From: Streptococcus cristatus AS 1.3089
GTDB lineage: Bacteria; Bacillota; Bacilli; Lactobacillales; Streptococcaceae
Length of the DNA stretch: 64,000 nucleotides
NCBI RefSeq assembly: GCF_000385925.1
Contig: NC_021175.1
Location: 1,466,213-1,530,212, forward strand
Reading direction: 5' to 3'
Shown one piece after another: positions 37,671 through 48,150 of the stretch. The position numbers and the translations under genes were made by a program. The notes under the pieces were generated by a model. The model was not told the DNA's origin. It was given only the letters and a program-made list of their open reading frames with translations, and made no database searches. How positions within the stretch are numbered: position 1 is the stretch's first letter; the number at the start of each line of letters is the position of its first letter.

Positions 37671-38402
37671 ATGATACATCTATACTTTTTTCTGGTCGGA
37701 ACGATTTTAGCCTCATTTCTAGGCTTGGTCATTGACCGCTTCCCTGCACAGTCCATCATCTCTCCAAGCAGTCACTGTGACAACTGCAAGCAGATGCTCA
37801 AAGCACGGGATTTGGTCCCTATCCTGTCTCAGTTGCTTAATGGCTTCTGTTGCCGTTTCTGCAAGATCCGCCTTCCTATCTGGTATGCTGCTTTTGAGTT
37901 AGTGCTGGGCTTGCTTTTTCTAAGCTGGAGTTTAGGCTATCTTCCGCTAGCCCATCTCTTACTGCTAACTATGGGCTTGACCTTGGCCATCTACGATCAG
38001 CGGGAGCAAGAATATCCTCTCCTAATCTGGCTGATTTTTCAGTTCTTGCTGATGGCGACAGCGGGTATCAATCCACTCATGCTCTTCTTTCTAACTCTGG
38101 GACTTCTAGCCTTCTTTTTTGATCTTCGTATTGGAGCTGGCGACTTTCTATTTCTCGCTTCCTGCTCTGCTATTTTCAGCCTAACAGAAATTCTCATTCT
38201 TATCCAAATAGCTAGCTTCTCTGGCCTCGCCTGTTTCTGCTTTAAAAAGAAAAAAGACAGGCTAGCTTTTGTACCCTGTCTTTTGTTGGTGTTGTGGTGG
38301 TTATTTCTTATAAGCTGCTGCTTCTTGGATAAAGGCTGCTATGCTGGCGTCCTTTTCATGAAGAGCTTTGACAATCTTAGATCCGACAATGACTCCATCT
38401 GA
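37671..38402 (+). CDS. cilC: Type IV prepilin peptidase of the competence system (CilC/PilD)
   Basis: Aspartic membrane protease that cleaves and methylates ComG-type pseudopilins needed for DNA uptake. The 243 residues include the N-terminal helix, the zinc-type paired Cys (CDNCKQ and CRFCKIR), several membrane helices, and the two catalytic aspartates in [12 protein letters not shown] and the RIGAGDFLF motif. The final 30 or so residues read antisense through the 3' end of trpA (overlap 102 bp) and go beyond the usual 219 residues or so; an earlier stop may have been lost. A cin box lies immediately upstream, so the mRNA is nearly leaderless. Confidence 0.87.
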   Translation: MIHLYFFLVGTILASFLGLVIDRFPAQSIISPSSHCDNCKQMLKARDLVPILSQLLNGFCCRFCKIRLPIWYAAFELVLGLLFLSWSLGYLPLAHLLLLTMGLTLAIYDQREQEYPLLIWLIFQFLLMATAGINPLMLFFLTLGLLAFFFDLRIGAGDFLFLASCSAIFSLTEILILIQIASFSGLACFCFKKKKDRLAFVPCLLLVLWWLFLISCCFLDKGCYAGVLFMKSFDNLRSDNDSI

Positions 38403-39080
38403 GACTTGATTGAAGCGGTCAACATCCTCTAAAGTCGAAACGCCAAAGCCTGTCAGTACTGGAATCTCTGCAATATCACGGAGTTTGCTCAAATGCTGGT
38501 CCAAATCATTGCGGTAGCTGCCGCTCTTACCCGTTACACCGTTGATGGCTACAGCGTAGATAAAACCTTCTGCCTCCTTAATTAGCTCCTGCTGACGTTC
38601 TAGGCCAGTCGTCAAACTCACTAAAGGAATAAGAGCAATATCTGAATCTTCCAGTAAAGGCAAGATGAAATTTCTATGTTCGTAGGGCAGATCCGGAATA
38701 ATCAAACCTTTAACCGGTGTCCTAGCCAAATCCTTTACAAAATCTTTGAGACCGTACTGGAAAATAGGATTGAAGTAGGTCATGATAATGAGAGGCAGCT
38801 GAGTATCCAAATTCTGCAAGCTTGCGACTAAAGACTTGGCCGAAGTATGGTGGCCCAGACTTCTCAGACCGGCTTCTTCAATAACCGGCCCATCTGCAAC
38901 AGGGTCTGAAAATGGCAGACCGATTTCAATAGCTGACACGCCCAAGTTTTCCAAAAAAGCGATAGTTTCCGGCAAACCTACTAAACCTTTCTCGTGATCA
39001 CCAGCCATGATATAAGGGAGGAAAATTCCCTTACCTGCTTTTTTGATGGTTTCTAAATGCTGAGTGAGTGTTTTAGTCAT
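38301..39080 (-). CDS. trpA: Tryptophan synthase alpha chain
   Basis: Cleaves indole-3-glycerol phosphate to indole and glyceraldehyde-3-phosphate and passes indole to TrpB. The ATG at 39080 follows GGAGG inside the end of trpB (8-bp overlap) and gives 259 residues; the longest frame begins 9 codons earlier. The catalytic region [16 protein letters not shown] and the phosphate-binding GFGVST and VIVGSKIV are present. Last gene of trpEGDCFBA; its 3' end overlaps cilC tail to tail. Confidence 0.96.
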   Translation of the reverse strand: MTKTLTQHLETIKKAGKGIFLPYIMAGDHEKGLVGLPETIAFLENLGVSAIEIGLPFSDPVADGPVIEEAGLRSLGHHTSAKSLVASLQNLDTQLPLIIMTYFNPIFQYGLKDFVKDLARTPVKGLIIPDLPYEHRNFILPLLEDSDIALIPLVSLTTGLERQQELIKEAEGFIYAVAINGVTGKSGSYRNDLDQHLSKLRDIAEIPVLTGFGVSTLEDVDRFNQVSDGVIVGSKIVKALHEKDASIAAFIQEAAAYKK

Positions 39081-40296
39081 GAGCACCTCCTTTTTGAGCC
39101 GATTCACTTTCCAAGCGTTCCTTTACCTGAACGACATCCTTGTCACCACGGCCGGATAGGCAGACAATCATTGATTTATCTGGTCCCAACTCCTTAGTCA
39201 GCTTAACTGCGTAAGCAATAGCGTGGCTAGACTCTAGAGCAGGGATAATCCCTTCGATACGAGACAGGAGCTGAAAGGCTTCCAAGGCTTCTTCATCCGT
39301 GACTGGAACATAAGTGGCACGTTTGATAGCATTAAAATGAGAATGTTCAGGACCGATGCCCGGATAGTCCAGTCCGGCAGAGATAGAGAAAGCTTCCAGA
39401 ATCTGGCCTTGCTCATCCTGCAAGACATCCATCAAGGCACCGTGTAAAACACCCGGCCGCCCCTTGGTTAAGGTCGCAGCATGTTCATCTGTATCCACGC
39501 CTCGCCCAGCTGCCTCTGTTCCATACATAGTAACTGAGCTATCATCTACAAAGGGATAAAAGAGCCCAATAGCATTGGAACCACCGCCAACGCAGGCGAC
39601 TAAAGCATCGGGTAAGGCACCTGCATTTTGCTCAGCAAACTGGCGCTTGGCCTCACGCCCAATCACACTCTGATAGTCGCGGACAATCTCTGGGAAAGGA
39701 TGGGGACCTAATGCTGAGCCCATAATATAGTGAGTATCATCAACCTGAGCCACCCAAGCTCTCAAGGCAGCATTAACTGCATCCTTGAGGACTCGAGAGC
39801 CATCGGTCACAGACTCTACCTTGGCTCCTAAAAGTTCCATCCGAAAGACATTGAGGGCTTGGCGCTTGACATCTTCTTCTCCCATATAGATAGTACAGTC
39901 CATATTGAAAAGGGCTGCAGCTGTGGCCGTAGCTACTCCGTGCTGACCTGCACCAGTCTCCGCAATGATTTTCTTCTTGCCCATTCGCTTGGCCAATAGG
40001 ACCTGGCCTAGGGCATTATTGATTTTATGGGCACCGGTATGGTTGAGGTCTTCCCGCTTCAGATAAATCTTAGCACCGCCAGCATAGGCTGTCAGATTTT
40101 TTGCAAAATAGAGAGGATTCTCCCGCCCTACATACTGCTTCAGCAATTCGTCCAGCTCAGCCTGAAAGGCTGGGTCTTTTTTACTCTCACGGTAGGCTTT
40201 GTCTAGCTCCAAAACTGCTGTCATCAGCGTTTCGGGAACAAATCGTCCACCAAACTCACCGTAAAATCCTTCTTGATTGGGTTGATTATATGCCAT
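39073..40296 (-). CDS. trpB: Tryptophan synthase beta chain (operon copy)
   Basis: PLP enzyme condensing indole with serine. The 407 residues show [13 protein letters not shown] (PLP Lys91), the catalytic Glu in [11 protein letters not shown], the phosphate loop [15 protein letters not shown] and CLSGRGDKD. It sits next to trpA and overlaps trpF by 11 bp, consistent with assembly of the alpha2-beta2 complex. A second copy lies at 44960. Confidence 0.97.
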   Translation of the reverse strand: MAYNQPNQEGFYGEFGGRFVPETLMTAVLELDKAYRESKKDPAFQAELDELLKQYVGRENPLYFAKNLTAYAGGAKIYLKREDLNHTGAHKINNALGQVLLAKRMGKKKIIAETGAGQHGVATATAAALFNMDCTIYMGEEDVKRQALNVFRMELLGAKVESVTDGSRVLKDAVNAALRAWVAQVDDTHYIMGSALGPHPFPEIVRDYQSVIGREAKRQFAEQNAGALPDALVACVGGGSNAIGLFYPFVDDSSVTMYGTEAAGRGVDTDEHAATLTKGRPGVLHGALMDVLQDEQGQILEAFSISAGLDYPGIGPEHSHFNAIKRATYVPVTDEEALEAFQLLSRIEGIIPALESSHAIAYAVKLTKELGPDKSMIVCLSGRGDKDVVQVKERLESESAQKGGAHD

Positions 40297-40873
40297 CTTT
40301 CACTCTTTCTATAAATTCTTTTATCTTTTCTAAGTCCTTCTGGCCGTCAGTCTCGACCCCGCTTGAGACATCAACTGCGTAAGGGGCGAAGTGCTGAATA
40401 GCTTCTCGGACATTTCCTGCATGCAGACCACCGGCGATAAAGAAGGGCTGGTGGATTTGATTCTTGTCAAAAGCTTGCCAGTCAAAGGTCTGCCCACTGC
40501 CAGCAAGAGGTGCATCAAAGAGCAAGTAAGCTGCCTCTTGACTGATATCTTCTAAATCACCCTTGAACTGATAAGCTCTAATAACCGGACGGCCAATCTG
40601 AGTCAGAAGCTCTTCATCAAAATCGCCATGAATCTGCACCAAATCCAGATTTGCCACTGAAATAGCTTCCTGCAGCTCTACCAAGCTCGGAGAGACGAAA
40701 ACTCCTACCTTTCGAACAGCAGGCGGCACCAAGGCAGCTAGCTTCTGAGCTTGCTCCAAACTGACCCTCCGACGGCTCTCAGCAAAGACAAAGCCAATGT
40801 AATCTGCACCAGCCTGGCATGCCGTTTCCACAGCGCTGGCCGTTGACAAGCCGCAAATCTTAACCTTTGTCAA
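40286..40873 (-). CDS. trpF: Phosphoribosylanthranilate isomerase
   Basis: Third pathway step, Amadori rearrangement of PRA. A 195-residue TIM barrel starting [20 protein letters not shown] with the catalytic Cys7 in [14 protein letters not shown], and [11 protein letters not shown] and VDVSSGVE for phosphate binding. It overlaps trpC by 14 bp and trpB by 11 bp. Confidence 0.96.
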   Translation of the reverse strand: MTKVKICGLSTASAVETACQAGADYIGFVFAESRRRVSLEQAQKLAALVPPAVRKVGVFVSPSLVELQEAISVANLDLVQIHGDFDEELLTQIGRPVIRAYQFKGDLEDISQEAAYLLFDAPLAGSGQTFDWQAFDKNQIHQPFFIAGGLHAGNVREAIQHFAPYAVDVSSGVETDGQKDLEKIKEFIERVKDGI

Positions 40874-41627
40874 TTTTCAGCTCCTTGATTTTTTCTGCCA
40901 CATCCTCAGCCTGCATCAGGGCTGTTCCGACTAAAACCGCATGGAAATAAGGAGCTACTAGCTCAGCATCTTCCTTGCTGAAAATAGCGGATTCTGATAC
41001 GTAAACCCTGCCATCTTTGAAATGGGCAGACAGCTGGAGACTGGTATTGATATCTGTCTCAAAAGTAACTAGATTGCGGTTATTGACACCGATTATCTGT
41101 GCTCCTATTCTATGGGCAATTGCCAGCTCCGCCAGATTATGGGTTTCGACCAGAACTTCCAAACCTAAACCTGTCGCAAACTCATAGAGTTCTTGCAGAC
41201 GCTTTTCAGGCAAGGCAGCCACAATCAGAAGAATAACCGTTGCTCCGGCATTGCGGGCGCGAACAATCTGCTTTTCATCAATGATAAAGTCCTTATTGAG
41301 GGTTGGAATGGTCACTTGACTGGAAATCTCTCTCAGGTAATCCAGATGTCCTTTGAAGAAAATTTCATCTGTCAGAACCGAAATCATGGCTGCACCGCAG
41401 CCTTCATAGGTGCGAGCCTGCTCCACAATATCCACACCGAGATTAATATCTCCCAGACTGGGACTGGCTTTTTTAACCTCAGCAATCAGCTGCAGCTCTC
41501 GAGGATGACTTTTGAGATAGTCATAGAGGGAATAGGTCGAGCGCAGAGGTTGCAGTTCTTCATAGGACATAGCTGCCACTTCCTGCTCTTTTTGCCTTAG
41601 AATCGTCGGGAGAAATTCTTTACTCAT
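40860..41627 (-). CDS. trpC: Indole-3-glycerol phosphate synthase
   Basis: Fourth step, decarboxylative ring closure to indole-3-glycerol phosphate. The 255 residues contain [15 protein letters not shown] (catalytic Lys), [37 protein letters not shown] and VSESAIF. It overlaps trpD by 4 bp and trpF by 14 bp. Confidence 0.97.
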   Translation of the reverse strand: MSKEFLPTILRQKEQEVAAMSYEELQPLRSTYSLYDYLKSHPRELQLIAEVKKASPSLGDINLGVDIVEQARTYEGCGAAMISVLTDEIFFKGHLDYLREISSQVTIPTLNKDFIIDEKQIVRARNAGATVILLIVAALPEKRLQELYEFATGLGLEVLVETHNLAELAIAHRIGAQIIGVNNRNLVTFETDINTSLQLSAHFKDGRVYVSESAIFSKEDAELVAPYFHAVLVGTALMQAEDVAEKIKELKIDKG

Positions 41628-42628
41628 TTCTGATACTCCTGTAGTTGCTTGAGTTTTTCATAGGCTGCGCCGCTGGCAATCACTTGGCGGGCCAAAGCTA
41701 TTCCTTCTTCTATGCTGTCTGTTTTCCCATTGGCAAAGAAGCCTAGACCTGCGTTCAGAGCTGTCATTTCCAGATAAGGACTGGCTTGATTTTGCAGGAC
41801 AGATAGCAGAATATCTGCATTTTCTTTGGCATTGCCTCCACGAATTGCTTCAAGAGGAATTTCTTCCATGCCAATGTCTGACGGTAGAAAGCTGTGCAGG
41901 CTGATCTCCCCATCTGCCAGCAAAGCGTACTGGGTACGGCCATGAAGACCGGCTTCATCTAGACCATCTGGACCCGACACGACCACTGCGCGCTTGCGCC
42001 CCATGTTTTTCAAAACCTCTGCCGTGCTCTCTAGCATATCTGGTCGGCTGGTTCCCAAAAGCTGAGTTTCTAGAACCATTGGATGAATGAGCGGTCCAGT
42101 CAGGTTCATGATAGTGGGAACACCTAGACTGAGACGAGCTGGCATGATATATTTCATAGCTGGATGAAGGTTTTTAGCAAAAAGAAAGACTATCCCCATC
42201 TGATCAAAGACCTTACCCAAGCTGGTTGTATCCAAGTTCAGATTAATTCCCAAGGCTTCTAAGACATCAGCTGAGCCTGATTTAGAAGTAATAGAGCGAT
42301 TACCGTGCTTAGCCATCTTGATCCCACCACCTGCTAATACAAAAGCAGCTGTAGTCGAAACATTGAAACTAAATGATCTATCACCGCCAGTGCCACAATT
42401 GTCCATGGCTGTGCGGATTGTAGTAGGGATCTGCGGAGTATGGCCTCGCATGGCCTGAGCTAAGGCTGTCCGTTCCTCTACTGTTTCCCCTTTCATCTTG
42501 AGAGCCAGCAAAAAGGCCGCAATTTGTGTTTCCGTTACTCTTCTAGTAACGATGCGCTCTAGCACATCTGACACTTCCGAGCTGCTTAAATCCTTAAAAT
42601 CGGCTAGTTTTGCAATAATTTCTTTCAT
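41624..42628 (-). CDS. trpD: Anthranilate phosphoribosyltransferase
   Basis: Second step, transfer of phosphoribose from PRPP to anthranilate. The 334 residues show the PRPP loop [35 protein letters not shown] and the metal/anthranilate region GLDEAGLHG. The gene starts 10 bp after trpG and overlaps trpC by 4 bp. Confidence 0.97.
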   Translation of the reverse strand: MKEIIAKLADFKDLSSSEVSDVLERIVTRRVTETQIAAFLLALKMKGETVEERTALAQAMRGHTPQIPTTIRTAMDNCGTGGDRSFSFNVSTTAAFVLAGGGIKMAKHGNRSITSKSGSADVLEALGINLNLDTTSLGKVFDQMGIVFLFAKNLHPAMKYIMPARLSLGVPTIMNLTGPLIHPMVLETQLLGTSRPDMLESTAEVLKNMGRKRAVVVSGPDGLDEAGLHGRTQYALLADGEISLHSFLPSDIGMEEIPLEAIRGGNAKENADILLSVLQNQASPYLEMTALNAGLGFFANGKTDSIEEGIALARQVIASGAAYEKLKQLQEYQK

Positions 42629-42638
42629 AATTCTTCCC

Positions 42639-43202
42639 CTATTTTACTAAGTCGATGAAATTTTTGATGGACGACAAGCCGTCCGGCGTGCCAATACTTT
42701 CTGGATGATACTGAAAACCATAAATGGGCAGGCTCTTGTGCTGGATAGCCATGATTGAGTTGTCATCAACCGCCCGAGCTGTCACTTCAAAGTCCTCTGG
42801 CATCTCCTCAATCAAAATCGAATGATAACGCATGACTGGCCGTCCATCTTCTATCCCTTGATAGATAGGAGATTTTCCCTCAAAACGCAGAATACTTTGC
42901 TTGCCGTGCATAACCTTCGGAGCCAATCCTAGCTTTCCACCAAATACTTCTGCAATGGCTTGATGCCCCAAGCAAATCCCCAAAATCGGCTTTTTACCAG
43001 CAAAATCGCGGATCAGCTCTTCCATCCGTCCTGCATCTGCTGGCCAGCCTGGACCCGGAGACAGAACCAAAGCATCAGCTTCTTCTGCCGCTTGATAAAG
43101 ACCTGCATCATCATTTCTAAGAACCTTAACTTCTGCAAAATTGCCGATATACTGGGCTAGATTGTAAGTAAAAGAATCATAATTATCAATCAATAAAATC
43201 AT
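42639..43202 (-). CDS. trpG: Anthranilate synthase component II (glutamine amidotransferase)
   Basis: Supplies ammonia from glutamine to TrpE. The 187-residue class I amidotransferase shows [17 protein letters not shown], the nucleophile Cys77 in GICLGHQAI, and the His/Glu pair in [10 protein letters not shown]. It overlaps trpE by 4 bp. It lacks the fused TrpD found in enterics. A role in folate synthesis (PabA) as well is possible and cannot be excluded from sequence. Confidence 0.95.
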   Translation of the reverse strand: MILLIDNYDSFTYNLAQYIGNFAEVKVLRNDDAGLYQAAEEADALVLSPGPGWPADAGRMEELIRDFAGKKPILGICLGHQAIAEVFGGKLGLAPKVMHGKQSILRFEGKSPIYQGIEDGRPVMRYHSILIEEMPEDFEVTARAVDDNSIMAIQHKSLPIYGFQYHPESIGTPDGLSSIKNFIDLVK

Positions 43203-44557
43203 TGCATATCTCCTATCTTGGTCATTGATTTGGCCTTGTTGATGGTTTCTTGGTATTCATTGGCAGGGATCGAGTCATAGACAATACCCGCTCCAGCTTG
43301 AACGTAAGCTCTGCCATTTTTCAAAATCATAGTGCGGATAGCAATGGCAACATCCATATCCCCTGTCGCAGACAGATAGCCGATAGCTCCCGCATAAATG
43401 CCACGCTTTTCCTGCTCCAACTCATAAATTCGCTTCATGGCTCGAATCTTAGGCGCGCCCGAGACGGTACCGGCCGGCAGGGTTGACTTGAGCGCATCCA
43501 TGGCCGTCAGCTGAGGCAAAAGCTGACCACGAACCACACTGGTCAGATGCATGACATAGCGGAAATACTCCACTTCCATATACTTAGTGACTTCCACGCT
43601 GTTATTCTGGGCAATTTTACCGATATCATTACGCCCCAAATCAACTAACATGCGATGCTCCGCCACTTCCTTCTCGTCAGCCAGCAACTCCTTCGCCAAA
43701 GCTTTATCCTCTCTCTCATCCTTCCCACGCGGTCTGGTACCAGCAATAGGATTGGTCGTAACCTGACCCTGCTTGACAGAGACCAGACTTTCCGGGCTGG
43801 CTCCGATAATCTGATAATCCCCGAAGTCATAAAAGTAAAGGTAGTTGGAAGGGTTGGTCACACGCAGATTGCGATAGTAATCCAGTGGCCTACCAGAATA
43901 CTCTGCTGAAAAACGCTGACTGAGGACACATTGGAACATATCTCCCTGCCGAATCAAGCTACGTGCTTCTTCCACCATTTTTTCAAAAGCTGCCTGCTCG
44001 ATATGACTCTGAAAGTTCAAACTGGACAGCTCCAATGGCGAAAATTCATCTGCCGCAGGCTGCGCCAACTCAGTCATGATTCGCTCCAGACTAGTAGCCA
44101 AATCAGTTTCGCTTCTATCACTGTAAAGCGCCTCCTCAAGGATATAGACCTTGTCTTTTTTATGGTCAAAAACCATGTAACTCTCATAGACGAAAAAGTG
44201 CATATCCGGCGTTCCAATCACATCAGTTGGTATCTGGCCAATCTCCTCATAGAGGGAAATCATATCATAGCCGACAAAACCAATAGCCCCACCACCAAAA
44301 GGCAGATCTGAATGATGATCTTTTCTTACTGTTAAGTCATGAAGATAGTCCAAGGGATCCGCCTCTATCACTTGTCCGTTCTTTGTTAACTGGCCATTTT
44401 CATAGCGAACTTCAAAGACTGGATTATAGGCTAGGATAGAAAAGCAGGCTGTCTCGCTATCTCTCGGAATACTCTCCAAAATCACCTTGTGCTCGCCCTT
44501 AATCCGCATATAAGCCAGAATTGGCGATAAAATATCAGCTGGTAAAATCTTTTGCAT
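43199..44557 (-). CDS. trpE: Anthranilate synthase component I
   Basis: First committed enzyme, making anthranilate from chorismate. The 452 residues retain the tryptophan feedback site near the N-terminus (KVILESIPRD, LES at 27-29) and the chorismate-binding core (CVLSQRFSA, PIAGTRPRG, DLGRNDIG, STLPAGTVSGAPKIRAM, GAIGYLSATGDMDVAI, QAGAGIVYDS). It is first of seven overlapping genes behind a Trp T-box, so control is at both enzyme and leader levels. Confidence 0.97.
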   Translation of the reverse strand: MQKILPADILSPILAYMRIKGEHKVILESIPRDSETACFSILAYNPVFEVRYENGQLTKNGQVIEADPLDYLHDLTVRKDHHSDLPFGGGAIGFVGYDMISLYEEIGQIPTDVIGTPDMHFFVYESYMVFDHKKDKVYILEEALYSDRSETDLATSLERIMTELAQPAADEFSPLELSSLNFQSHIEQAAFEKMVEEARSLIRQGDMFQCVLSQRFSAEYSGRPLDYYRNLRVTNPSNYLYFYDFGDYQIIGASPESLVSVKQGQVTTNPIAGTRPRGKDEREDKALAKELLADEKEVAEHRMLVDLGRNDIGKIAQNNSVEVTKYMEVEYFRYVMHLTSVVRGQLLPQLTAMDALKSTLPAGTVSGAPKIRAMKRIYELEQEKRGIYAGAIGYLSATGDMDVAIAIRTMILKNGRAYVQAGAGIVYDSIPANEYQETINKAKSMTKIGDMQ

Positions 44558-44595
44558 AATGTTTCTTTCTATTAAATCAGAAGCGTTTAAGGAGG

Positions 44596-44663
44596 AGCAA
44601 TCCGCTAGTTATGACTGCATTCGCAAGAATAGATAGCACCTGTCCACTGTCATAACTTGCTCC
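44596..44663 (-). other. Long inverted repeat between the T-box terminator and trpE
   Basis: AGTTATGAC (44609-44617) and GTCATAACT (44649-44657) pair perfectly, flanked by GGAGCA (44596-44601) and TGCTCC (44658-44663). The hairpin lies downstream of the T-box terminator and upstream of trpE and is not part of the standard T-box fold. Confidence 0.6.
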
Positions 44664-44673
44664 AGAACTACAG

Positions 44674-44950
44674 AAAAACGCCCGCACAGTTCATCCTGTG
44701 AGGGCGTGTCATCGCGGTGCCACCTCAGTTATGGAGTTTTCAGGCTCCACATCTCATTTACCTATTTACAGTCATTTAGATCCCTTTTAGTAGAAGGCAG
44801 CATACTGGTTTACAGCAAAGTAAGCTAACAAAGTAATAAAAGTTCAACTAAAGGACAAAAATTTGTCTCCAGCAGCCCAATTCATAACTTCTCCTGCCTG
44901 TTTACAGCAACCACAGACTCTCTGAAAGGAGGGATGTTACTACTCTTCTG
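44674..44950 (-). promoter_or_regulatory. T-box leader of trpEGDCFBA (Trp)
   Basis: The minus strand carries the T-box core GAGGTGGCACCGCG (44713-44726) and a terminator (ACGCCCTCACAG against CTGTGCGGGCG, then TTTTT). Stem I arms are CAGCAG/CTGCTG, and the specifier just before the second arm is UGG (Trp), at 44877-44879. It begins about 10 bp after the trpB2 stop, with no terminator and no strong promoter between. Confidence 0.93.
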
Positions 44951-44959
44951 CTGGGTATA

Positions 44960-46141
44960 TTATTTTCGTTTTTCTAGATAGTCGGCAATGGCTGCCACAT
45001 CCTTGTCTCCACGACCAGATACATTGATAATGATGATTTGGTCAGATGACAATTGCGGAGCTCGCTTGATGGCTTCAGCAATGGCATGAGAGCTTTCGAT
45101 TGCCGGCAAAATTCCCTCCTTTTGTGTCAAGAGAAGCAAGGCATCCACAGCTTCATCATCTGTCGCTGCCACGTATTCTACTCGGCCAGAATCTTTAAAG
45201 AAAGCATGTTCGGGACCAACTCCAGGATAGTCCAAGCCTGCCGAAATGGAGTAAACCGGCGCTACCTGACCATCTTCAGCAAAGACAGCGTAGGTCTTCA
45301 TACCATCCACTACCCCGACGCTTCCCTTGGTCATGGTCGCCGCATGCTGGTCTGTGTCAAGTCCACGCCCGGCTGCTTCAACACCAACCAACTTGACTTC
45401 TTCATCCGCCACATACTGGGAGAAAGCACCGATGGCATTGGAGCCGCCACCTACGCAGGCAATAACATAGTCCGGCAAGCGGCCTTCCTTGTCCAAAATC
45501 TGACGGCGAGATTCTTCACTAATCACCTTTTGGAACTCATGGACAATCGTCGGATAGGGGTGAGGTCCGACAGCCGAACCCAAAACATAGAAGGCTTCCA
45601 AATCGCTCATCCAAGCTCCAAAGGCTGCATCAACTGCATCCTTGAGGGTTTTGGTGCCTGTTTCCACAGCGTGAACAGTCGCCCCCATCATTTCCATTCG
45701 GAAAACATTGAGCCGCTGGCGTTCTACATCTTCTGCACCCATGTAGACATCGCACTTCATACCAAACTTAGCTGCGGCTGCCGCAGTTGCTACACCATGC
45801 TGGCCAGCTCCAGTTTCAGCAATTACTCGGGTCTTGCCCATGCGCTTAGCTAGAAGAATCTGTCCCAAAACATTATTAAGCTTATGGGAGCCCAAGTGAT
45901 TGAGATCTTCCCGCTTCAGATAAATCTTCGCTCCACCCAGATGCTGGGTCAGGCTTTCGGCAAAGTAAAGCGGGGTCTCCCGACCTGAATAATCCGCCAA
46001 ATAATGCCGGTATTCCTTTAAAAATTCTGGGTCATCCTTGTACTTCTCAAAAGTCGCTTCTAATTCATCCAGCAAGGCCTGGATAGGCTCCGGTACAAAG
46101 GAGCCGCCGAATTGTCCAAAATATCCTTTAGTTTCCGTCAT
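44960..46141 (-). CDS. trpB2: Second tryptophan synthase beta chain paralogue
   Basis: A full-length TrpB of 393 residues with PLP Lys87 ([14 protein letters not shown]), catalytic [32 protein letters not shown] and NVSGRGDKD. It differs from the operon TrpB (407 residues) at many sites, e.g. GSHKLNN for GAHKINN, but has no lost catalytic residue. There is no partner trpA. It lies directly upstream of trpE behind its own Trp T-box and consensus promoter. It may act as a stand-alone indole-scavenging enzyme or an alternative beta subunit. It is of the TrpB1-like length and not the longer archaeal TrpB2 type; the symbol here only means second copy. Confidence 0.92.
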   Translation of the reverse strand: MTETKGYFGQFGGSFVPEPIQALLDELEATFEKYKDDPEFLKEYRHYLADYSGRETPLYFAESLTQHLGGAKIYLKREDLNHLGSHKLNNVLGQILLAKRMGKTRVIAETGAGQHGVATAAAAAKFGMKCDVYMGAEDVERQRLNVFRMEMMGATVHAVETGTKTLKDAVDAAFGAWMSDLEAFYVLGSAVGPHPYPTIVHEFQKVISEESRRQILDKEGRLPDYVIACVGGGSNAIGAFSQYVADEEVKLVGVEAAGRGLDTDQHAATMTKGSVGVVDGMKTYAVFAEDGQVAPVYSISAGLDYPGVGPEHAFFKDSGRVEYVAATDDEAVDALLLLTQKEGILPAIESSHAIAEAIKRAPQLSSDQIIIINVSGRGDKDVAAIADYLEKRK

Positions 46142-46177
46142 CTTGATTGCCTCATTTCTTTATTTTCAAGCAAAACA

Positions 46178-46433
46178 AAAGCCCACACACAGAAAAACTC
46201 TGTGTGAGGGCGTAAAATCGCGGTGCCACCTCAATTATGGAAAAAGTATAGACTGCCTCCATATCTCTGTCTTGTCTAACAACAAGTCGCACTGTAAGGT
46301 GTGCTCACCGAATTTTTATTGTTTCAAATTCATTTTTTTGCATCAGCCCACTTCATAATCTCCCACTACCTGTTTCCACCAACCACAGGCTCCCTGAAAG
46401 TAGAAAAATTATTACTTTTCTGATGATTGTTTA
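46178..46433 (-). promoter_or_regulatory. T-box leader of trpB2 (Trp)
   Basis: T-box core GAGGTGGCACCGCG (46219-46232), terminator GCCCTCACACAGA/TCTGTGTGTGGGC followed by TTTTG, and Stem I arms CATCAG/CTGATG with the specifier UGG immediately before the second arm (46348-46350). It is a diverged relative of the trpE leader. Confidence 0.93.
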
Positions 46434-46435
46434 AA

Positions 46436-46464
46436 ATTATAAAGCTTCTAAAGTCTTTTGTCAA
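46436..46464 (-). promoter_or_regulatory. Consensus promoter of trpB2 (and probably the whole trp region)
   Basis: On the minus strand TTGACA (46459-46464), 17 bp, TATAAT (46436-46441), a perfect sigma-A promoter, with its start site placed just before T-box Stem I. Confidence 0.9.
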
Positions 46465-46526
46465 GAGAAAAAACAGAAAAAGAATTATTTTTATAAAAAT
46501 TCCATAAAATCCGAACTTTTCCTTGG

Positions 46527-47066
46527 CTAATCCCTCTTGAAAGCGTCATCTTGGCGATTTTTCCAGATTTTCTGACCAAGCTGAAATGCCCGCCAAGCTA
46601 GATAACCACCCAAAGTATTGGTCCAGAGATCATCAATCTCAAAAACTCGATTGGCGTTGATAAGAAGGTCCAGCAGAATCTGAGTCATTTCGATGGACAA
46701 GCTCATCCCAAAACTCAGCCAGACAACTCTCTTGGTACTCCGCAGCTTTGGAAAGAGCAAAAGCAATTGAAAAATCAATGGCGATAGCAAAAAGATATTG
46801 GCCAAATTTTGGACAAAAACCTTGACCAGCTGGATCCAAGAAGTAATCTCACCAATATTGACAAAGGAGTTAAAAGGAACCAAGAGTACTACTACTCGGC
46901 CAAAGTACTGGATTCCCGGCGTCTCCATTCCTGGCTCTGGCGTTTGCGGTAGGAAGCACATGAGGCAGAGCATCAAGAAATAGAGCCAGCTTCCCCCCAT
47001 CAGCAATTTCCGTCCCTTAGCAGTCAGCTCACCGTCTGAAGTCAGATAATTTTTAAGGCTGAACAT
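46527..47066 (-). CDS. VanZ-family membrane protein
   Basis: A membrane protein of about 179 residues with four or five helices and the VanZ features [18 protein letters not shown] (here [17 protein letters not shown]) and [32 protein letters not shown]. VanZ proteins affect lipoglycopeptide sensitivity in some Gram-positives; the role here is unknown. I take the ATG at 47066 ([13 protein letters not shown]); an upstream TTG at 47075 after GAGAAAG is possible. It overlaps rlmN, so it is translationally coupled. Confidence 0.85.
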   Translation of the reverse strand: MFSLKNYLTSDGELTAKGRKLLMGGSWLYFLMLCLMCFLPQTPEPGMETPGIQYFGRVVVLLVPFNSFVNIGEITSWIQLVKVFVQNLANIFLLSPLIFQLLLLFPKLRSTKRVVWLSFGMSLSIEMTQILLDLLINANRVFEIDDLWTNTLGGYLAWRAFQLGQKIWKNRQDDAFKRD

Positions 47067-48141
47067 TTTCAACAAGTGCTTTCTCGCGATCTCGCTTCAT
47101 GGTATTGGAACGCAACTGGCCGCAAGCTGCATCAATATCTGTACCGTGCTCCTGACGCACCACACAGTTGACTCCGTTTTTCTTGAGGGTGTCATAGAAG
47201 GCCATCACGCGCTCCTTAGGACTACGGGTATATTGATCGTGCTCGCTAACGGGGTTGTAAGGAATAAGATTGACATAGGACAATTTCTTGATATTTTTCA
47301 GCAATTCTGCCAGTTCCTTGGCCTGCTCTACGCCATCATTGACTTCATTGAGCATGATGTACTCAAAGGTCACCCGACGGTTAGTAGTCTCGATATAATA
47401 TTCAATAGCCGCAAAGAGCTTCTCAATCGGAAAGGCACGGTTGATTTTCATGATACTAGAACGCAGTTCATTGTTGGGCGCGTGTAGTGAAACGGCTAGA
47501 TTGACCTGCACGCCTTCATTGGCGAAGTCACGGATCTTATGAGCCAGCCCTGAAGTCGAAACGGTGATATGGCGGGCACCGATGGCCAGACCCTTATCAT
47601 CATTGACCGTCCGTACAAACTTCAAGACATTCTTATAGTTATCAAAAGGCTCGCCGATTCCCATAACTACGATGTGGCTGACCCGCTCATCCTGACCACG
47701 CTCATCAAAATACTTCTGAACCAGCATAATCTGAGCTACAATCTCACCATTATTGAGGTCACGTTGCTTTTTAATCAAACCAGAAGCACAGAAAGTACAG
47801 CCGATATTGCAGCCAACTTGGGTAGTTACACAGACAGAAAGTCCATAGTGCTGGCGCATGAGTACCGTCTCAATCAGCATACCATCCGGCAGCTCAAAGA
47901 GGTACTTGACCGTACCGTCAGCCGACTCCTGAACAATACGCTGTTTAAGCGGATTGACAACAAACTGATCATTGAGCTTGGCAATCAAGTCCTTGGACAG
48001 ATTGGTCATTTCCTCAAATGACTGGACACGCTTGCGATAGAGCCACTCCCAAATCTGGGTGGCACGGAATTTCTTTTCTCCCTGAGCTTCCGCCCATTCA
48101 ATCATTTCTTCTCGCGTTAAACTATAAATCGATGGTTTCAT
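47053..48141 (-). CDS. rlmN: Dual-specificity rRNA/tRNA methyltransferase RlmN
   Basis: Radical-SAM enzyme making 2-methyladenosine at A2503 of 23S rRNA and A37 of tRNAs. The 362 residues contain the CxxxCxxC cluster motif ([14 protein letters not shown]), [13 protein letters not shown], the resting Cys region near the C-terminus (CGQLRSN) and [13 protein letters not shown]. It starts 9 bp after yutD. Confidence 0.96.
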   Translation of the reverse strand: MKPSIYSLTREEMIEWAEAQGEKKFRATQIWEWLYRKRVQSFEEMTNLSKDLIAKLNDQFVVNPLKQRIVQESADGTVKYLFELPDGMLIETVLMRQHYGLSVCVTTQVGCNIGCTFCASGLIKKQRDLNNGEIVAQIMLVQKYFDERGQDERVSHIVVMGIGEPFDNYKNVLKFVRTVNDDKGLAIGARHITVSTSGLAHKIRDFANEGVQVNLAVSLHAPNNELRSSIMKINRAFPIEKLFAAIEYYIETTNRRVTFEYIMLNEVNDGVEQAKELAELLKNIKKLSYVNLIPYNPVSEHDQYTRSPKERVMAFYDTLKKNGVNCVVRQEHGTDIDAACGQLRSNTMKRDREKALVENVQP

Positions 48142-48150
48142 GTTTCTCCT

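Noticed and set aside
44960..46141. trpB2 as a divergent archaeal-type TrpB2
   Set aside because: Its length (393) and motifs match ordinary TrpB1-type enzymes; it is a paralogue, not the long stand-alone class.
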